Assembly (NCBI RefSeq): GCF_026250525.1
Contig: NZ_CP111043.1
Span: 3,299,001 to 3,363,000, forward strand
Reading direction: 5' to 3'
DNA from: Chondrinema litorale
GTDB taxonomy: Bacteria > Bacteroidota > Bacteroidia > Cytophagales > Flammeovirgaceae
Length of the DNA: 64,000 nucleotides
The notes below the pieces were generated by a model. The model worked only from the letters and a program-made list of their open reading frames with translations. It was not told the DNA's origin and did no database searches. How positions within the stretch are numbered: the first letter of the stretch is position 1; the number at the start of each line of letters is the position of its first letter. Made by a program: the position numbers and the translations under genes. Shown here piece after piece: positions 52,771 through 63,417 of the stretch.

Positions 52771-53880
52771 CTAAAACGTAAGTAAAGAAGCTGTCACTTC
52801 TATTATTGAAGACAAAATTATGATCATTGAATAAAACATGAAGATAAAATATGTTTTGAATAGGGTTTTTATCCATGAATCTTTATAAACCCTTCTAAAC
52901 ATGGCTAAAGTATAGATGGCGAAAGTAAAAGTACCATAGATTAATAAATCAGATATATCTGTGTAGATATAATGTATAAGAATGAATGCTGAAGTTATAA
53001 AAAATAAATAGGTGTGTAGGTGAACTGAAAAAATTAAATGGTTGTAATATAACTTGTGTTTACTCAGATAAAATATTTTTAAGAGTAAAGCGAAAAATGG
53101 AATTAATAAGAAAAACATCACTGAGATATTTTCTATTATTTCATTTATTAAGTATTGAGGACTACTGGTTTGCCCAACTTTTAGTGCTTGTTCAGCCAGT
53201 TTTCTATTAAAGTAATTTTTTTCAGAAGCATTCATTGAGTCAAGTAAGGCATCTGTCGTCATATTCTGATCTCTTAACCAGATATAGTAAAACTTCTGTT
53301 GGTTATATTTATAATCTACACCCAAAAAGTTTGCTTCACTAATACTCATTGTATCGAAACTTAATTGGAGTAATTTTAATTTATTCTCTTTAGAGAAAAC
53401 ATTACCAATAGAATCAATCTCGGCAGTTTCTATAATTCCTTCCTCTTTAAGGTCGGTAAGTAAGCTTCTCAGGGTTTTACTCGAATCTGAAAGTATATAT
53501 TCAGAAAAGGCTTTGTCTACTTCGTTTTCATTAACGATGTTTAGATTAAGATCAGACTTAGCCAATTGAAAGTTCTGAGAAAATAAAAAGAAGAAAAAAA
53601 TTGTAGTTACTAAATATAATCTGATCGGATTTACATAAAGTTTTCTTCTACCTTCAAGAAACTTAATGGTTAAATGTCCTGGTCTGAAAAGGAAAGGGAA
53701 AATACTTCTGAATAGTTGAGAGTCTAGATTTAAGTAATTATTAATAGACTCAAAAATTAGATACCAAATAGCGTATTTGTAGTCAGTGTTTTCTTGACCA
53801 CAATTAGGACAATAAGAATCCTTTTTCGATAAGGTGTAATTACAATTTAAGCAATAATCCTTAGGGTGGCGGATGCGCAT
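52771..53880 (-). CDS. DUF3667 membrane protein with zinc ribbon
   Basis: Starts MRIRHPKDYCLNCNYTLSKKD with Cys-x2-Cys and a second CPNCG pair (about residues 10-28), forming a zinc ribbon. Then the family-typical NLDSQLFRSIFPFLFRPGHLT and RRKLYVNPIRLYLVTTIFFFF (about 55-102), and further membrane segments near the C-terminus (about 255-365). DUF3667 proteins are common membrane proteins of unknown function in Bacteroidota. It is first of a two-gene unit with the gene at 52211 and divergent from aroC (111 bases between starts). Confidence 0.85.
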   Translation of the reverse strand: MRIRHPKDYCLNCNYTLSKKDSYCPNCGQENTDYKYAIWYLIFESINNYLNLDSQLFRSIFPFLFRPGHLTIKFLEGRRKLYVNPIRLYLVTTIFFFFLFSQNFQLAKSDLNLNIVNENEVDKAFSEYILSDSSKTLRSLLTDLKEEGIIETAEIDSIGNVFSKENKLKLLQLSFDTMSISEANFLGVDYKYNQQKFYYIWLRDQNMTTDALLDSMNASEKNYFNRKLAEQALKVGQTSSPQYLINEIIENISVMFFLLIPFFALLLKIFYLSKHKLYYNHLIFSVHLHTYLFFITSAFILIHYIYTDISDLLIYGTFTFAIYTLAMFRRVYKDSWIKTLFKTYFIFMFYSMIIILSSIIEVTASLLTF

Positions 53881-53956
53881 TTAAAACTAAATATTAATAG
53901 ACTTTTATAAAATCCCGAAAATACACACAAATCGGGGTGAAATAAATAGAAAAATG

Positions 53957-53964
53957 TAATTTTG
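53957..53964 (+). promoter_or_regulatory. Candidate -7 element of aroC (TAATTTTG)
   Basis: TAATTTTG fits TAnnTTTG and lies 27 bases before the GTG start of aroC. No TTTG at the standard -33 position. Confidence 0.45.
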
Positions 53965-53991
53965 AATTTTTATTAGAAAAATTCTGAAAAA

Positions 53992-55068
53992 GTGAACACT
54001 TACGGAAAAATATTCAGGATAACCACTTATGGAGAATCTCATGGCAAAGCACTGGGAGTGGTAATTGATGGTTGTCCTGCAGGGCTCGAAATTGATGAGG
54101 AATTTATCAATGAAGAATTGAGAAGAAGAAGACCTGGGCAATCTAAAATTACAACACAGCGCAAAGAGGCTGATGAGATTCAAATTCTTGCTGGTGTATT
54201 TGAGGGAAAATCTACAGGTATGCCAATAAGCTTGGTGGTTTTTAATGAAGATCAAAGAAGTAAAGATTACTCTCACATTAGCGATAAGTTTAGACCTTCT
54301 CATGCAGATTATACATTTACTGCTAAATATGGAGTAAGAGATTATAGGGGAGGAGGTAGAAGTTCTGCTAGAGAAACATTAGCAAGAGTAGCTGCTGGTG
54401 CAGTTGCTAAGCAGTTTTTAGCTACTAAAAATATTTCTGTAAATGCATATGTATCTCAGGCTGGTAATATTTCTTTAGATATTCCTTATCAGGATCTGGA
54501 TTTATCAAATACTGAAAATAACATTGTAAGATGCCCTGATGATAACACTGCCGAACGCATGATTGAGCTAATTGATCAGACAAGAAAAAACAGAGATACA
54601 ATTGGTGGTGTGGTAAGCTGTGTAATTCAAGGAGTACCTGCTGGTTTAGGTGAGCCTGTTTTTGATAAATTGCATGCTGAGTTAGGTAAAGCTATGTTAA
54701 GTATTAATGCTGTAAAAGGTTTTGAAATTGGCAGCGGTTTTAAAGGTGTTGAGTTAAATGGTTCGGATCACAACGATATTTTTTACACCGATGAGGATGG
54801 AAATGTAAAAACCAAAACTAATAATTCTGGGGGTGTTCAAGGTGGAATTTCTAACGGAGAAGACATCTATTTCAGAACTGCATTTAAGCCTGTTGCTACC
54901 ATTATGAAAGATCAAGATAGTGTAAATGAGGCAGGCGAAAAAGTAACAGTTACAGGAAAAGGAAGGCACGATCCGTGTGTTGTACCGAGAGCTGTACCAA
55001 TTGTTGAGGCAATGGCAGCAATTGTAATTGCAGATTTTTACCTCAGAAATGTGACTTCAAAGCTATAA
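53992..55068 (+). CDS. aroC: Chorismate synthase
   Basis: Converts EPSP to chorismate, the last shared step to aromatic amino acids and folate; needs reduced FMN. Signatures are [24 protein letters not shown] near residue 7, [37 protein letters not shown] (read in parts, about 102-140) and [21 protein letters not shown] near 280. Length 358 is standard. The start is GTG 53992 ([12 protein letters not shown]), matching the usual N-terminus. Precedes the ribosomal protein cluster but has its own spacing and probably its own promoter. Confidence 0.97.
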   Translation: MNTYGKIFRITTYGESHGKALGVVIDGCPAGLEIDEEFINEELRRRRPGQSKITTQRKEADEIQILAGVFEGKSTGMPISLVVFNEDQRSKDYSHISDKFRPSHADYTFTAKYGVRDYRGGGRSSARETLARVAAGAVAKQFLATKNISVNAYVSQAGNISLDIPYQDLDLSNTENNIVRCPDDNTAERMIELIDQTRKNRDTIGGVVSCVIQGVPAGLGEPVFDKLHAELGKAMLSINAVKGFEIGSGFKGVELNGSDHNDIFYTDEDGNVKTKTNNSGGVQGGISNGEDIYFRTAFKPVATIMKDQDSVNEAGEKVTVTGKGRHDPCVVPRAVPIVEAMAAIVIADFYLRNVTSKL

Positions 55069-55122
55069 AAGGGCTAATATTATAAATAGTTAGCATAATA
55101 GAAAAAATAATTCTAGGGGTGT

Positions 55123-55154
55123 TTTGTAATTAGTATACAATATTCCTACCTTTG
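55123..55154 (+). promoter_or_regulatory. Promoter of the rpsL-rpsG-fusA-rpsJ operon
   Basis: TTTG at 55123-55126, 20 bases, then TACCTTTG at 55147-55154: an almost ideal Bacteroidota promoter (TTTG at -33, TAnnTTTG at -7). It lies about 40 bases before the rpsL ATG. This is the clearest promoter in the window. Confidence 0.8.
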
Positions 55155-55194
55155 CAGACCGAAAAAGAATTAAAGGATAAAAACGATAGCATAA

Positions 55195-55578
55195 ATGCCT
55201 ACTATACAACAATTAGTAAGGAAAAGTAGAAGTAAGCAGATTTCAAAATCAAAATCTCCTGCTTTAGATTCATGCCCTCAAAGAAGAGGAGTGTGTACTC
55301 GTGTTTACACCACGACACCTAAGAAGCCTAACTCAGCTATGAGAAAAGTAGCAAGGGTAAGGTTAACTAATGGTAAAGAAGTGAACGCTTATATTCCTGG
55401 TGAAGGTCACAACCTTCAGGAACACTCAATTGTGTTGATCAGAGGAGGAAGGGTAAAAGATTTACCTGGTGTTAGATACCATATTGTAAGAGGTGCTCTA
55501 GATACAGCAGGGGTAAACGGTCGTACTCAGAGAAGATCAAAATACGGAGCTAAAAGGCCAAAAGAAGCTAAAAAGTAA
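55195..55578 (+). CDS. rpsL: 30S ribosomal protein S12
   Basis: Core small-subunit protein in the decoding centre. The sequence has [23 protein letters not shown], the S12 signature [19 protein letters not shown] (about residues 39-57), and [17 protein letters not shown] near residue 97. Length 127 is typical. The KKPNSA segment holds the residue whose change gives streptomycin resistance elsewhere; it is wild type here. First gene of the cluster, downstream of the strong promoter at 55123-55154. Confidence 0.98.
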   Translation: MPTIQQLVRKSRSKQISKSKSPALDSCPQRRGVCTRVYTTTPKKPNSAMRKVARVRLTNGKEVNAYIPGEGHNLQEHSIVLIRGGRVKDLPGVRYHIVRGALDTAGVNGRTQRRSKYGAKRPKEAKK

Positions 55579-55604
55579 ATAAAAATTTAAGCAATTAAAG
55601 AATT

Positions 55605-56087
55605 ATGAGAAAGGGTAAACCTAGTAAAAGATATGTTTTGCCTGACCCGAAGTTCAAAGATACTTTGGTGACCAAGTTTGTGAACAGTTTAATGTTGGAC
55701 GGCAAAAAAAGTACTGCTTATTCAATATTTTATGATGCTTTAGAGATAGTTGAAAAAAGACTTGGCAAAGATGATGCTTCTGTAAATGGTCTTGAAATCT
55801 GGAAAAAGGCATTGAACAATGTAACGCCTGCTGTAGAGGTAAAAAGTAGAAGAGTTGGTGGAGCTACATTTCAGGTTCCTACTGAAGTTAGGCCTGAAAG
55901 AAAGGTCGCTCTTGGAATCAAATGGATGATTACTTTTGCCAGAAAGCGTAACGAAAAGACGATGAAGGAGAGATTGGCAGGAGAAATCTTAGCTGCTTCC
56001 AAAGGTGAGGGTGCTGCAGTTAAGAAAAAAGACGATACCCACAGAATGGCAGAAGCAAATAGGGCATTTTCTCATTTTAGATTTTAA
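55605..56087 (+). CDS. rpsG: 30S ribosomal protein S7
   Basis: Primary 16S rRNA-binding protein nucleating the small-subunit head. Family signatures [25 protein letters not shown] (read in parts, about residues 14-38), [23 protein letters not shown] near residue 78 and [12 protein letters not shown] at the C-terminus. Length 160. Starts 26 bases after rpsL and ends five bases before fusA. Confidence 0.98.
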   Translation: MRKGKPSKRYVLPDPKFKDTLVTKFVNSLMLDGKKSTAYSIFYDALEIVEKRLGKDDASVNGLEIWKKALNNVTPAVEVKSRRVGGATFQVPTEVRPERKVALGIKWMITFARKRNEKTMKERLAGEILAASKGEGAAVKKKDDTHRMAEANRAFSHFRF

Positions 56088-56092
56088 TAAAA

Positions 56093-58225
56093 GTGGCAAG
56101 AGATTTAAATTTCCAGCGTAATATCGGTATCATGGCTCACATTGATGCCGGAAAAACAACAACAACAGAACGTATACTGTTCTACACCGGACTTAGTCAT
56201 AAAATCGGTGAAGTACACGACGGTGCTGCTACAATGGACTGGATGGAGCAGGAGCAGGAAAGAGGTATTACTATTACTTCAGCTGCGACTACTACCAATT
56301 GGAAGTATCCAACTACACAAGGTCAAGCAACACCAGATACTAAGGATTATCGTGTAAATATTATTGATACTCCAGGTCACGTGGACTTTACTGTTGAGGT
56401 AGAAAGATCTTTGAGGGTTTTGGATGGTGCAGTAGCATTATTCTGTGCTGTATCAGGTGTTGAACCTCAGTCTGAGACTGTATGGCGTCAGGCAGATAAG
56501 TATAAAGTTCCAAGAATCTGTTTTGTAAACAAAATGGATAGAGCTGGTGCCGACTTTTTCAAAGCTGTAAACGAAATTAAAGATAAATTAGGTGCTAACC
56601 CTGTTCCTTTGCAGATTCCAATCGGAGCTGAGGAAACATTTAAAGGTGTTGTTGACCTTATTTCTAACAAAGCTATTGTTTGGAATGAGGAAGATATGGG
56701 TATGACCTATGAAACAATCGATATTCCAGAAGATATTGCAGACACTGTAGAAGAGTGGAGACAAAATTTGATTGAGTCTGTAGCTGAATACGATGAAGCA
56801 TTATTAGAGAAGTTCTTCGAAGATTCTGAATCAATTACTGAAGATGAGATTAAAGCGGCGATTCGTGAAGCTGTAATTGATATGTCATTTTCTCCAGTTC
56901 TTTGTGGTTCTGCTTTTAAAAATAAAGGAGTTCAGGCTTTATTGGATGCTGTTATAGCTTTCTTGCCTTCTCCATTAGATTTACCTCCAGTAACAGGTGT
57001 TAACCCTGATACTGAAAAAGAAGAGTCACGTAAACCAGTTGTAACTGATCCTTTTGCGGCATTAGCATTTAAAATTGCTACTGACCCTTATGTAGGTCGT
57101 CTTTGTTTTATGAGAGCTTATTCTGGAGAGCTAAGTTCAGGTTCTTATATATACAATATGAGAACTGGTAAAAAAGAGCGTATTTCAAGATTACTTCAAA
57201 TGCACTCTAACAAGCAAAATGCAATTGATAAAGTAGAAGCAGGTGATATTTGTGCTGGTGTTGGTTTTAAGGATATCAAAACAGGTGATACTTTAGTAGA
57301 ACTTGGCAAGCCAATTATTCTGGAAGAGATGACTTTCCCAGAGCCAGTAATTGGTTATGCAATTGAGCCTAAAAAACAGGCTGATGTTGATAAGTTATCA
57401 AATGCAATTACTAAGTTAGTAGAAGAAGATCCTACTCTTACTGTAAAAACTGATCCAGAAACTGGTCAGACAGTATTAAGAGGTATGGGAGAACTTCACC
57501 TTGAAATTATTATCGACCGTCTTAGAAGAGAATTTAAGGTTGAGATTAACCAAGGTGCTCCACAAGTTGCATACAAAGAGGCTATTAACTCTAGTGTAGA
57601 ACACAGAGAAATATTTAAGAAACAAACTGGTGGTAAAGGTAAATTTGCTGATATCCAATTCGAACTTGGACCAGCAGAGCCTGATGAAGAAGGTAATATT
57701 CAACCAGGTCTTCAGTTTGCTGACGAAATAAAAGGTGGTGCAATTCCAAAAGAATTCATTCCTGCTGTTCAGAAAGGCTTCCAAGAAGCAATGAAGAATG
57801 GTGTTTTAGCAGGCTTCCCAATCGAAGCTATGAAAGTAAGATTATTCTTCGGTTCTTTCCACGATGTGGATTCAGATAGTCTTTCTTTTGAAATGGCTGC
57901 TAAATTAGGATTTAAAGAAGCTGCTAAGAGATGTACTCCAATTATATTGGAGCCAGTAATGAACGTTGAGGTAGTTTCTCCTGATGAGTACACTGGTAAC
58001 GTAATTGGTGACCTTAACAAGCGTCGTGGTTTACCAAAAGGTCAGGATGTAAAAGGTGGTGCAGTTGTAATTAAAGCTGATGTGCCTCTTTCTGAACTAT
58101 TCGGTTATGTAACTGATCTAAGAACAATTACATCTGGTCGAGCATCTGCTTCTTTGACATTCTCTCACTATGCTGAGGTGCCAAGAAACATTGCAGAAGA
58201 TGTAATTACAAAATCTAAAGGTTAA
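56093..58225 (+). CDS. fusA: Elongation factor G
   Basis: GTPase that drives translocation of tRNA and mRNA on the ribosome. P-loop [19 protein letters not shown] near residue 16, switch [24 protein letters not shown] (read in parts, near 45), [16 protein letters not shown] near 93 and [10 protein letters not shown] near 147. Domains II to V follow in the usual order with [14 protein letters not shown] near 467. Start is GTG 56093, five bases after rpsG. Length 710 is normal. No tuf gene follows, unlike the classical str operon. Confidence 0.98.
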   Translation: MARDLNFQRNIGIMAHIDAGKTTTTERILFYTGLSHKIGEVHDGAATMDWMEQEQERGITITSAATTTNWKYPTTQGQATPDTKDYRVNIIDTPGHVDFTVEVERSLRVLDGAVALFCAVSGVEPQSETVWRQADKYKVPRICFVNKMDRAGADFFKAVNEIKDKLGANPVPLQIPIGAEETFKGVVDLISNKAIVWNEEDMGMTYETIDIPEDIADTVEEWRQNLIESVAEYDEALLEKFFEDSESITEDEIKAAIREAVIDMSFSPVLCGSAFKNKGVQALLDAVIAFLPSPLDLPPVTGVNPDTEKEESRKPVVTDPFAALAFKIATDPYVGRLCFMRAYSGELSSGSYIYNMRTGKKERISRLLQMHSNKQNAIDKVEAGDICAGVGFKDIKTGDTLVELGKPIILEEMTFPEPVIGYAIEPKKQADVDKLSNAITKLVEEDPTLTVKTDPETGQTVLRGMGELHLEIIIDRLRREFKVEINQGAPQVAYKEAINSSVEHREIFKKQTGGKGKFADIQFELGPAEPDEEGNIQPGLQFADEIKGGAIPKEFIPAVQKGFQEAMKNGVLAGFPIEAMKVRLFFGSFHDVDSDSLSFEMAAKLGFKEAAKRCTPIILEPVMNVEVVSPDEYTGNVIGDLNKRRGLPKGQDVKGGAVVIKADVPLSELFGYVTDLRTITSGRASASLTFSHYAEVPRNIAEDVITKSKG

Positions 58226-58314
58226 TTAATAGGGGGAGATTAACCTCTTCCTCTTTATGTTCATATTCTAGAAACTTCTAAAAACATATTGGCAGACGGC
58301 TAATAAATTTAATT

Positions 58315-58620
58315 ATGAATCAAAAAATTAGAATTAAGTTAAAATCATACGATCATAACCTTGTAGATAAGTCTTCAGAAAAGATCGTGAGAGCTGTAAA
58401 GGCGACTGGTGCAGTAGTAAGCGGTCCTATTCCTTTACCTACAGTAAAAGAGAAATTTACTGTTTTGAGATCACCTCACGTAAGTAAAAAGTCTAGAGAG
58501 CAATTTCAACTTTGTACTTATAAGAGATTAGTTGACATTTACTCTTCATCTGCTAAAACTGTAGATGCTCTTATGAAATTAGAGCTTCCAAGTGGTGTAG
58601 ATGTAGAAATCAAAGTATAA
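58315..58620 (+). CDS. rpsJ: 30S ribosomal protein S10
   Basis: Small-subunit head protein, also a transcription antitermination partner in many bacteria. Signatures [21 protein letters not shown] (start) and [25 protein letters not shown] near residue 42. Length 101. It is 89 bases after fusA and followed by a strong terminator, so the S10 operon genes (rplC onward) do not continue here. Confidence 0.98.
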   Translation: MNQKIRIKLKSYDHNLVDKSSEKIVRAVKATGAVVSGPIPLPTVKEKFTVLRSPHVSKKSREQFQLCTYKRLVDIYSSSAKTVDALMKLELPSGVDVEIKV

Positions 58621-58640
58621 ATTGAATACCTTTAATTCAT

Positions 58641-58675
58641 AAAAAAGCCCTCTTTATTTTTAAAGAGGGCTTTTT
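58641..58675. terminator. Terminator closing the rpsL-rpsJ cluster
   Basis: AAAAAAGCCCTCTTT pairs with AAAGAGGGCTTTTT around a 6-base loop, with A and T runs on both sides. It lies 20 bases after rpsJ and just past the convergent glmM gene, and can serve both. Confidence 0.9.
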
Positions 58676-58684
58676 CTTTATTAA

Positions 58685-60064
58685 TTATAAAATTTCTTTA
58701 ATATCTGAGATTATTTTCTTCGCTAGGTTATCTGCTTTCGAAGGAGAATCTGCTTCTGCATAGATTCTAATAATGGGCTCTGTGTTAGATTTCCTTAATT
58801 GCACCCATTCTTTATCAAAGTATATTTTTACTCCGTCTATTGTATTAATCTCATTATTTTGATATCTAGCCTGTATTTCAGCTAAAATTTTATCAACATC
58901 AATTGTTGGGTTTAACTCTATTTTATTTTTAGAAATAGTGTAATCTGGATATGTTCTTCTTAACATTTTAGCTGAACCAGCAAACTTTGCTAAGTGGCTT
59001 AAGAATAAAGCAATTCCCACTAATGCATCTCTACCGTAATGTAAATCTGGGTAAATAACACCTCCATTGCCTTCTCCGCCAATTACAGCACCTACCTCTT
59101 TCATTTTGTTAACCACATTTACTTCACCCACGGCAGCTTCAAAATGCTTGCATTCATTGTTTAATGTAACATCTTTTAATGCTCTGGTAGAAGATAAATT
59201 CGATACAGTACTTCCTTTTTTATGTTGTAAAACATAATCGGCAATAGAGACTAAAGTATATTCTTCACCAAAAGGAGTTCCGTCTTCACAAATAAACATG
59301 AGCCTATCTACATCAGGGTCTACAACTATCCCCAAATGAAAATTGCCATTTTCTATTTTACTGCAAATCTCAGTAATATTTTCTGGCAGTGGTTCAGGAT
59401 TATGTGGGAACTTTCCATTTGGTTCACAGTAAAGTTCGGTCACATTTTCAACACCTAAAGTGCTAAGCAATTTAGGTAAGGCTATTCCTCCAGTTGAGTT
59501 TACACAATCAATAATTACATTGAAGTTTTTACTTTTAATTGCATCTACATCAACCAAAGGTAATTTTGTAATCATTTCAATATGTTCTTCAATTGCATCG
59601 TCTTTGAATCTGATATTTCCTAAATGATTGATTGTAGCAAAATCAAACTCGTTTTTATCTGCAATTTCAAGAATTGATCGACCTATTTCATCAGAAATAA
59701 ACTCGCCTTTATTATTCAATAATTTTAGTGCATTCCATTGAGCAGGGTTATGGCTAGCTGTAATAATAATTCCTCCAGCTGCTTTTTCTTCTGTTACCAT
59801 AACTTCTACAGTAGGAGTTGTAGATAAGCCTAAATCAATAATATCGCAACCCATGCCTATTAAAGTGGACTTTACAAGGTCGGCTATCATCTCACCAGAG
59901 ATTCTGGCATCTCTTCCAATAACCACTTTTGCATTCTCATTCTCGCTTTTTATCCAATAGGCATAAGCGGCGGCGTATTTTACAACATCTAATGGTGAAA
60001 GGTTTTCTCCTGGTTTTCCCCCTATAGTACCCCTAATTCCAGAAATTGATTTGATGAGCGTCAA
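58685..60064 (-). CDS. glmM: Phosphoglucosamine mutase (phosphohexomutase family)
   Basis: Probably interconverts glucosamine-6- and -1-phosphate for UDP-GlcNAc and cell-wall synthesis. The phosphoserine loop is IITASHNPAQWNALKLL near residue 100, the Mg-binding loop DPDVDRLMF near 248, the sugar-binding GGEGNGGVIYPDLHYGRD near 328 and the phosphate-binding RKSNTEPIIRIYAE near 425. N-terminus SISGIRGTIGG is typical of the archaeal/Bacteroidota-like group, so a phosphomannomutase activity cannot be excluded. Length 459. Convergent with rpsJ. Confidence 0.9.
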   Translation of the reverse strand: MTLIKSISGIRGTIGGKPGENLSPLDVVKYAAAYAYWIKSENENAKVVIGRDARISGEMIADLVKSTLIGMGCDIIDLGLSTTPTVEVMVTEEKAAGGIIITASHNPAQWNALKLLNNKGEFISDEIGRSILEIADKNEFDFATINHLGNIRFKDDAIEEHIEMITKLPLVDVDAIKSKNFNVIIDCVNSTGGIALPKLLSTLGVENVTELYCEPNGKFPHNPEPLPENITEICSKIENGNFHLGIVVDPDVDRLMFICEDGTPFGEEYTLVSIADYVLQHKKGSTVSNLSSTRALKDVTLNNECKHFEAAVGEVNVVNKMKEVGAVIGGEGNGGVIYPDLHYGRDALVGIALFLSHLAKFAGSAKMLRRTYPDYTISKNKIELNPTIDVDKILAEIQARYQNNEINTIDGVKIYFDKEWVQLRKSNTEPIIRIYAEADSPSKADNLAKKIISDIKEIL

Positions 60065-60231
60065 GATATAATAATTTAGTTTAAAAAATGTGCTTTTTTC
60101 TTTTCGTGAACAATTGAGTGTAATTGAAAATGGAAAAGAACTAATTAAAATCTAATCTTTACACATTGTAAATGTATTACAATTTTCTAATTAGACCTCA
60201 GATTTAATATTAAAAATTAAGAATCATTAAA

Positions 60232-62331
60232 TTATAAGTTCATTATAAAAGCGCCATTATTTCTTGTAAATTTTATAGAATAATTACTTTTTTTTAGCTG
60301 ATTTAATAATGAATTAGTTTTATAACTTGAATTCGATCCATCGAACACACAGAGCTTATTTTTCACGTCTTCAAATTGTCTAATATTACTCACAGCATTA
60401 TTATTTATAACTAATAAATCACTAGTAGGAAAGTTTAACATATCCTCTTGATTGCTCACAAGACATATACTTTTACCATTTATAGCGAATATTAAGTTAT
60501 TGATATTCTCCTTATAGGGAAATGGAAAAGATTCAAGCTTGCCAAGCTTATATAGTTGATAGTTGTTTATTCCATTGTGTAAAAGGTATTCTTTGAGGTG
60601 ATAATCTATTTTAGCTTTATCATTAAACAATACTGAATCTGTGATAATGTAGGCCATTTTGTTATAGATAATACTTAAGCAAGTATGTTTATTTATTTGA
60701 TGTACAGTGACTTTGTTGCTATTTGAATTGATTGTTTCATGATGTACCGCAGAACTACTCAGAATCACTATGGAGAGGGTTGCTAATTTTAAATATGAGA
60801 TACTTCTTTTAAATAAGAATTGAATTACTAGATAAAGAATAATGTAGATAAGGATTACTTCAAAAATATCGGGTGCCAGTGGTGTAGTTTGAGAAAAAGG
60901 AAAAGTGTTTACGAAGTATATAGCTTCATTCATCCCAGAAATTAATACTTCGATTATTTTACCAGTTAAAATTGCTAGAGGAGTAATTGTAATGGAAAAT
61001 AAAGGTAAAAAAATACCCAACCAGACTACGAGTGTTGCAACGATAATAACAACAGGGTTTACAACAAGAAAATATACAGGAAATTGATGGAAGTAGTAAA
61101 GGCTAACAGGAAATGTTGCAATTTGAGCGGCAATAGAAACGGCAGAGATTTGCCACAACTTGTCGATAGGGTAGTTTAGAGACCTCTTTATAAGATTATA
61201 TATTTTAGGATAAAGATAAACGATACCAAAAACTGCAATGTAGGAAAGTTGAAAACCAACCTGAAAAAAATAATAAGGATTAATTATCAACATGCACAAG
61301 GCTGAAATAGCTAAAGTGTTGTAAATACTTGATTTTCTATTAATAACATCGGCAATTAATACCAATGTAAACATTGTTGTAGCTCTTACAACAGAAGGTG
61401 AAAATCCAGTAATAGCAGCATAAAACCATAAAAAAGTGGCTAAACAGATGCCAAAAAGCCATTTGCCTTTTCTCTTATTTTTGAAAAAAAATAAGAATAC
61501 ACTTAATAATTGATAGATAATACCTACATGTAGTCCTGAAACAGCCAAAACATGCATAGCGCCCACACCAGCATAAGCTTGTTGTAGCTCAAAGTCTAAT
61601 TGATCTTTAATACCTAAAACAAGTGCTAAAGCAATTGCAAGTTCTTCACCTTCTCCAATATATTTATAAAAGCATTCTTTAAAGTAATGTCGCAATTTAT
61701 AAGCAAACCCCAGTAAACTGAAGTCTTTATTACTATTGAGTATTACGATGTTTTCTCTATCTATATAATCTTGAAAATAAATCTGTTGTAGGTGAAGAAA
61801 TCTTTTATAGTCAAACTCATAAGGATTGAGAGGAGGAGAAACCGCCTTAGGATAGCTTTTCAGCAATAACATATCATTAAACTGAGGTAGAGAATCTTTG
61901 AAAGGAAGAAAGATATTTGCCTTACCTTCTACCTTTTGCCAACCATCTATTGTTTTAATTGACTTAAGTTCTATTTGATAAATATTCCCCTTGTCTTTTT
62001 CTTTAGCAGTAGAAACTACCTTAGCTGTATAAGCTGATATTTTTTTATCTGCTATTACTTTTTCAGTATTGGGTAAGCCATTATTAATTTTTGAATTTAA
62101 ATATCCTGCTACAAATAAAAATGTGAATGCTAACCCAGAAAACAGATAAAGGTGATTTCTCTTGTTAGCTTTATTTAGAAACAGGATTAAAAGAAAATAA
62201 AGTAATAAAGATATTACAGTGAGGTAGTCTAAAAAAGGGATTTTGCTATAAAGAATGTTATAACACAAAATCCCAGAGATATAAAAAAATGTATATCGAA
62301 TAAAGGCTATAGATGCCCACTTTACTTGCAT
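60232..62331 (-). CDS. comEC: ComEC/Rec2-family DNA-uptake channel protein
   Basis: Inner-membrane channel for natural transformation. The N-terminal region has four hydrophobic segments (DUF4131-like) with a soluble domain (about residues 95-200). The competence domain begins ELAIALALVLGIKDQLDFELQQAYAGVGAMHVLAVSGLHVGI (read in parts, near 230-268), the family signature, followed by about eight membrane helices to residue 520. The C-terminal part (about 540-699) is in the place of the usual metallo-beta-lactamase domain but shows no HxHxDH. Length 699 is usual for Bacteroidota. Confidence 0.92.
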   Translation of the reverse strand: MQVKWASIAFIRYTFFYISGILCYNILYSKIPFLDYLTVISLLLYFLLILFLNKANKRNHLYLFSGLAFTFLFVAGYLNSKINNGLPNTEKVIADKKISAYTAKVVSTAKEKDKGNIYQIELKSIKTIDGWQKVEGKANIFLPFKDSLPQFNDMLLLKSYPKAVSPPLNPYEFDYKRFLHLQQIYFQDYIDRENIVILNSNKDFSLLGFAYKLRHYFKECFYKYIGEGEELAIALALVLGIKDQLDFELQQAYAGVGAMHVLAVSGLHVGIIYQLLSVFLFFFKNKRKGKWLFGICLATFLWFYAAITGFSPSVVRATTMFTLVLIADVINRKSSIYNTLAISALCMLIINPYYFFQVGFQLSYIAVFGIVYLYPKIYNLIKRSLNYPIDKLWQISAVSIAAQIATFPVSLYYFHQFPVYFLVVNPVVIIVATLVVWLGIFLPLFSITITPLAILTGKIIEVLISGMNEAIYFVNTFPFSQTTPLAPDIFEVILIYIILYLVIQFLFKRSISYLKLATLSIVILSSSAVHHETINSNSNKVTVHQINKHTCLSIIYNKMAYIITDSVLFNDKAKIDYHLKEYLLHNGINNYQLYKLGKLESFPFPYKENINNLIFAINGKSICLVSNQEDMLNFPTSDLLVINNNAVSNIRQFEDVKNKLCVFDGSNSSYKTNSLLNQLKKSNYSIKFTRNNGAFIMNL

Positions 62332-62426
62332 AAAAATACGATTTTGCTTTTATTAAAAAAACAACGTATTTACTCAATATTGATTATTTTATGCTTGTAG
62401 GCAATTAGCCAATTGTTGAGGCTAAT

Positions 62427-63185
62427 CTATATGAAATCGTATAGATACTGAACAAAAGTTTTAGGATCTTCGGCGTGTACCCAATGTCCAGCATTATTGA
62501 TTGTTCTTATCTGAGCCCTTGGAAAAATTTCTCGAATTTCACTGTAATCCTCTTCTTGTATATAATGAGAGTTCGCTCCTCTAATAAATAACACAGGATT
62601 CGAATAAGGCTCTTGCGATTTAATTTCAATACCCACATTCGTAATTTTTTTAGTAATTACTGGAACGTTTATTCTCCAATCAAAATCGCCTTCATCATTT
62701 CTGTAAAGATTTTTTAGCAAGAATTGTCTTACACCAAGTGTAGGTTCATACTTAGCTAGAATTGAATCTGCATCTTTTCTACTATTAATTTCTTTAAGGT
62801 TAACAGCGTTTAATCCTGCCAATATTTTTTGATGGTGAGGAGGGTAAGCTTTGGGACCAATATCCACAATTACTAATTTATTTACAATCTCAGGGTATTT
62901 TAATGCAAAAGTCATAGCCACTTTACCACCCATAGAATGCCCTACAATAGAGGGCTTATCAATATTTTGAGCTTGTATAAATTCATATAAATCATCAGCC
63001 ATAGTGTTATAATCAAAAGCATCAGTATTTTGAGACTGACCGTGATTTCGCTGATCAACTGTATAAACTTTATAGTGGTTAGAAATAGTTTTTGCAATGC
63101 TTGCCCAATTGTCAGAAGAGCCAAATAATCCGTGTAAAATAATAACTGGTGAGCCTTGACCAACTTCTCTGAAAAATAAGTCCAT
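62427..63185 (-). CDS. Alpha/beta-fold hydrolase (YbfF-like esterase)
   Basis: A 252-residue cytosolic hydrolase. Oxyanion-hole segment LHGLFGSSDNWASIA near residue 18, then VDQRNHGQSQ near 43, nucleophile elbow VGHSMGGKVA with Ser84, and catalytic His in NNAGHWVHAEDP near residue 237; LVIVDIGPKAYPPHH is typical of YbfF. Family members hydrolyse short-chain thioesters or esters. Stands alone between comEC and a lipoprotein gene. Exact substrate unknown. Confidence 0.88.
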   Translation of the reverse strand: MDLFFREVGQGSPVIILHGLFGSSDNWASIAKTISNHYKVYTVDQRNHGQSQNTDAFDYNTMADDLYEFIQAQNIDKPSIVGHSMGGKVAMTFALKYPEIVNKLVIVDIGPKAYPPHHQKILAGLNAVNLKEINSRKDADSILAKYEPTLGVRQFLLKNLYRNDEGDFDWRINVPVITKKITNVGIEIKSQEPYSNPVLFIRGANSHYIQEEDYSEIREIFPRAQIRTINNAGHWVHAEDPKTFVQYLYDFI

Positions 63186-63417
63186 AGTACTATTGATAGA
63201 ATAAATTATTGGGTATTTTACTATATTTTAAACTAATTTTGCACTAACAAGATTAAGAGTAGAAATTTAATTTTGTTTGATGCAATTAAGATAATTATAA
63301 AAATATAAAGATAGCATATAAATTTTTGCTTATTTTCTAAATGTGGTTTTGTGTTCTATAATCACTTAAGATAAGGGCAAAAAGAACTTTTTTTTGCATA
63401 TGCTAATTATTTAAGAG

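Noticed and set aside
58220..58245. 7-base inverted repeat between fusA and rpsJ
   Set aside because: No T run follows and the loop is long; no evidence that it regulates rpsJ.
62404..62426. ATTAGCC/GGCTAAT hairpin after the alpha/beta hydrolase gene
   Set aside because: The stem is short and no T run follows on the minus strand, so not called as a terminator.
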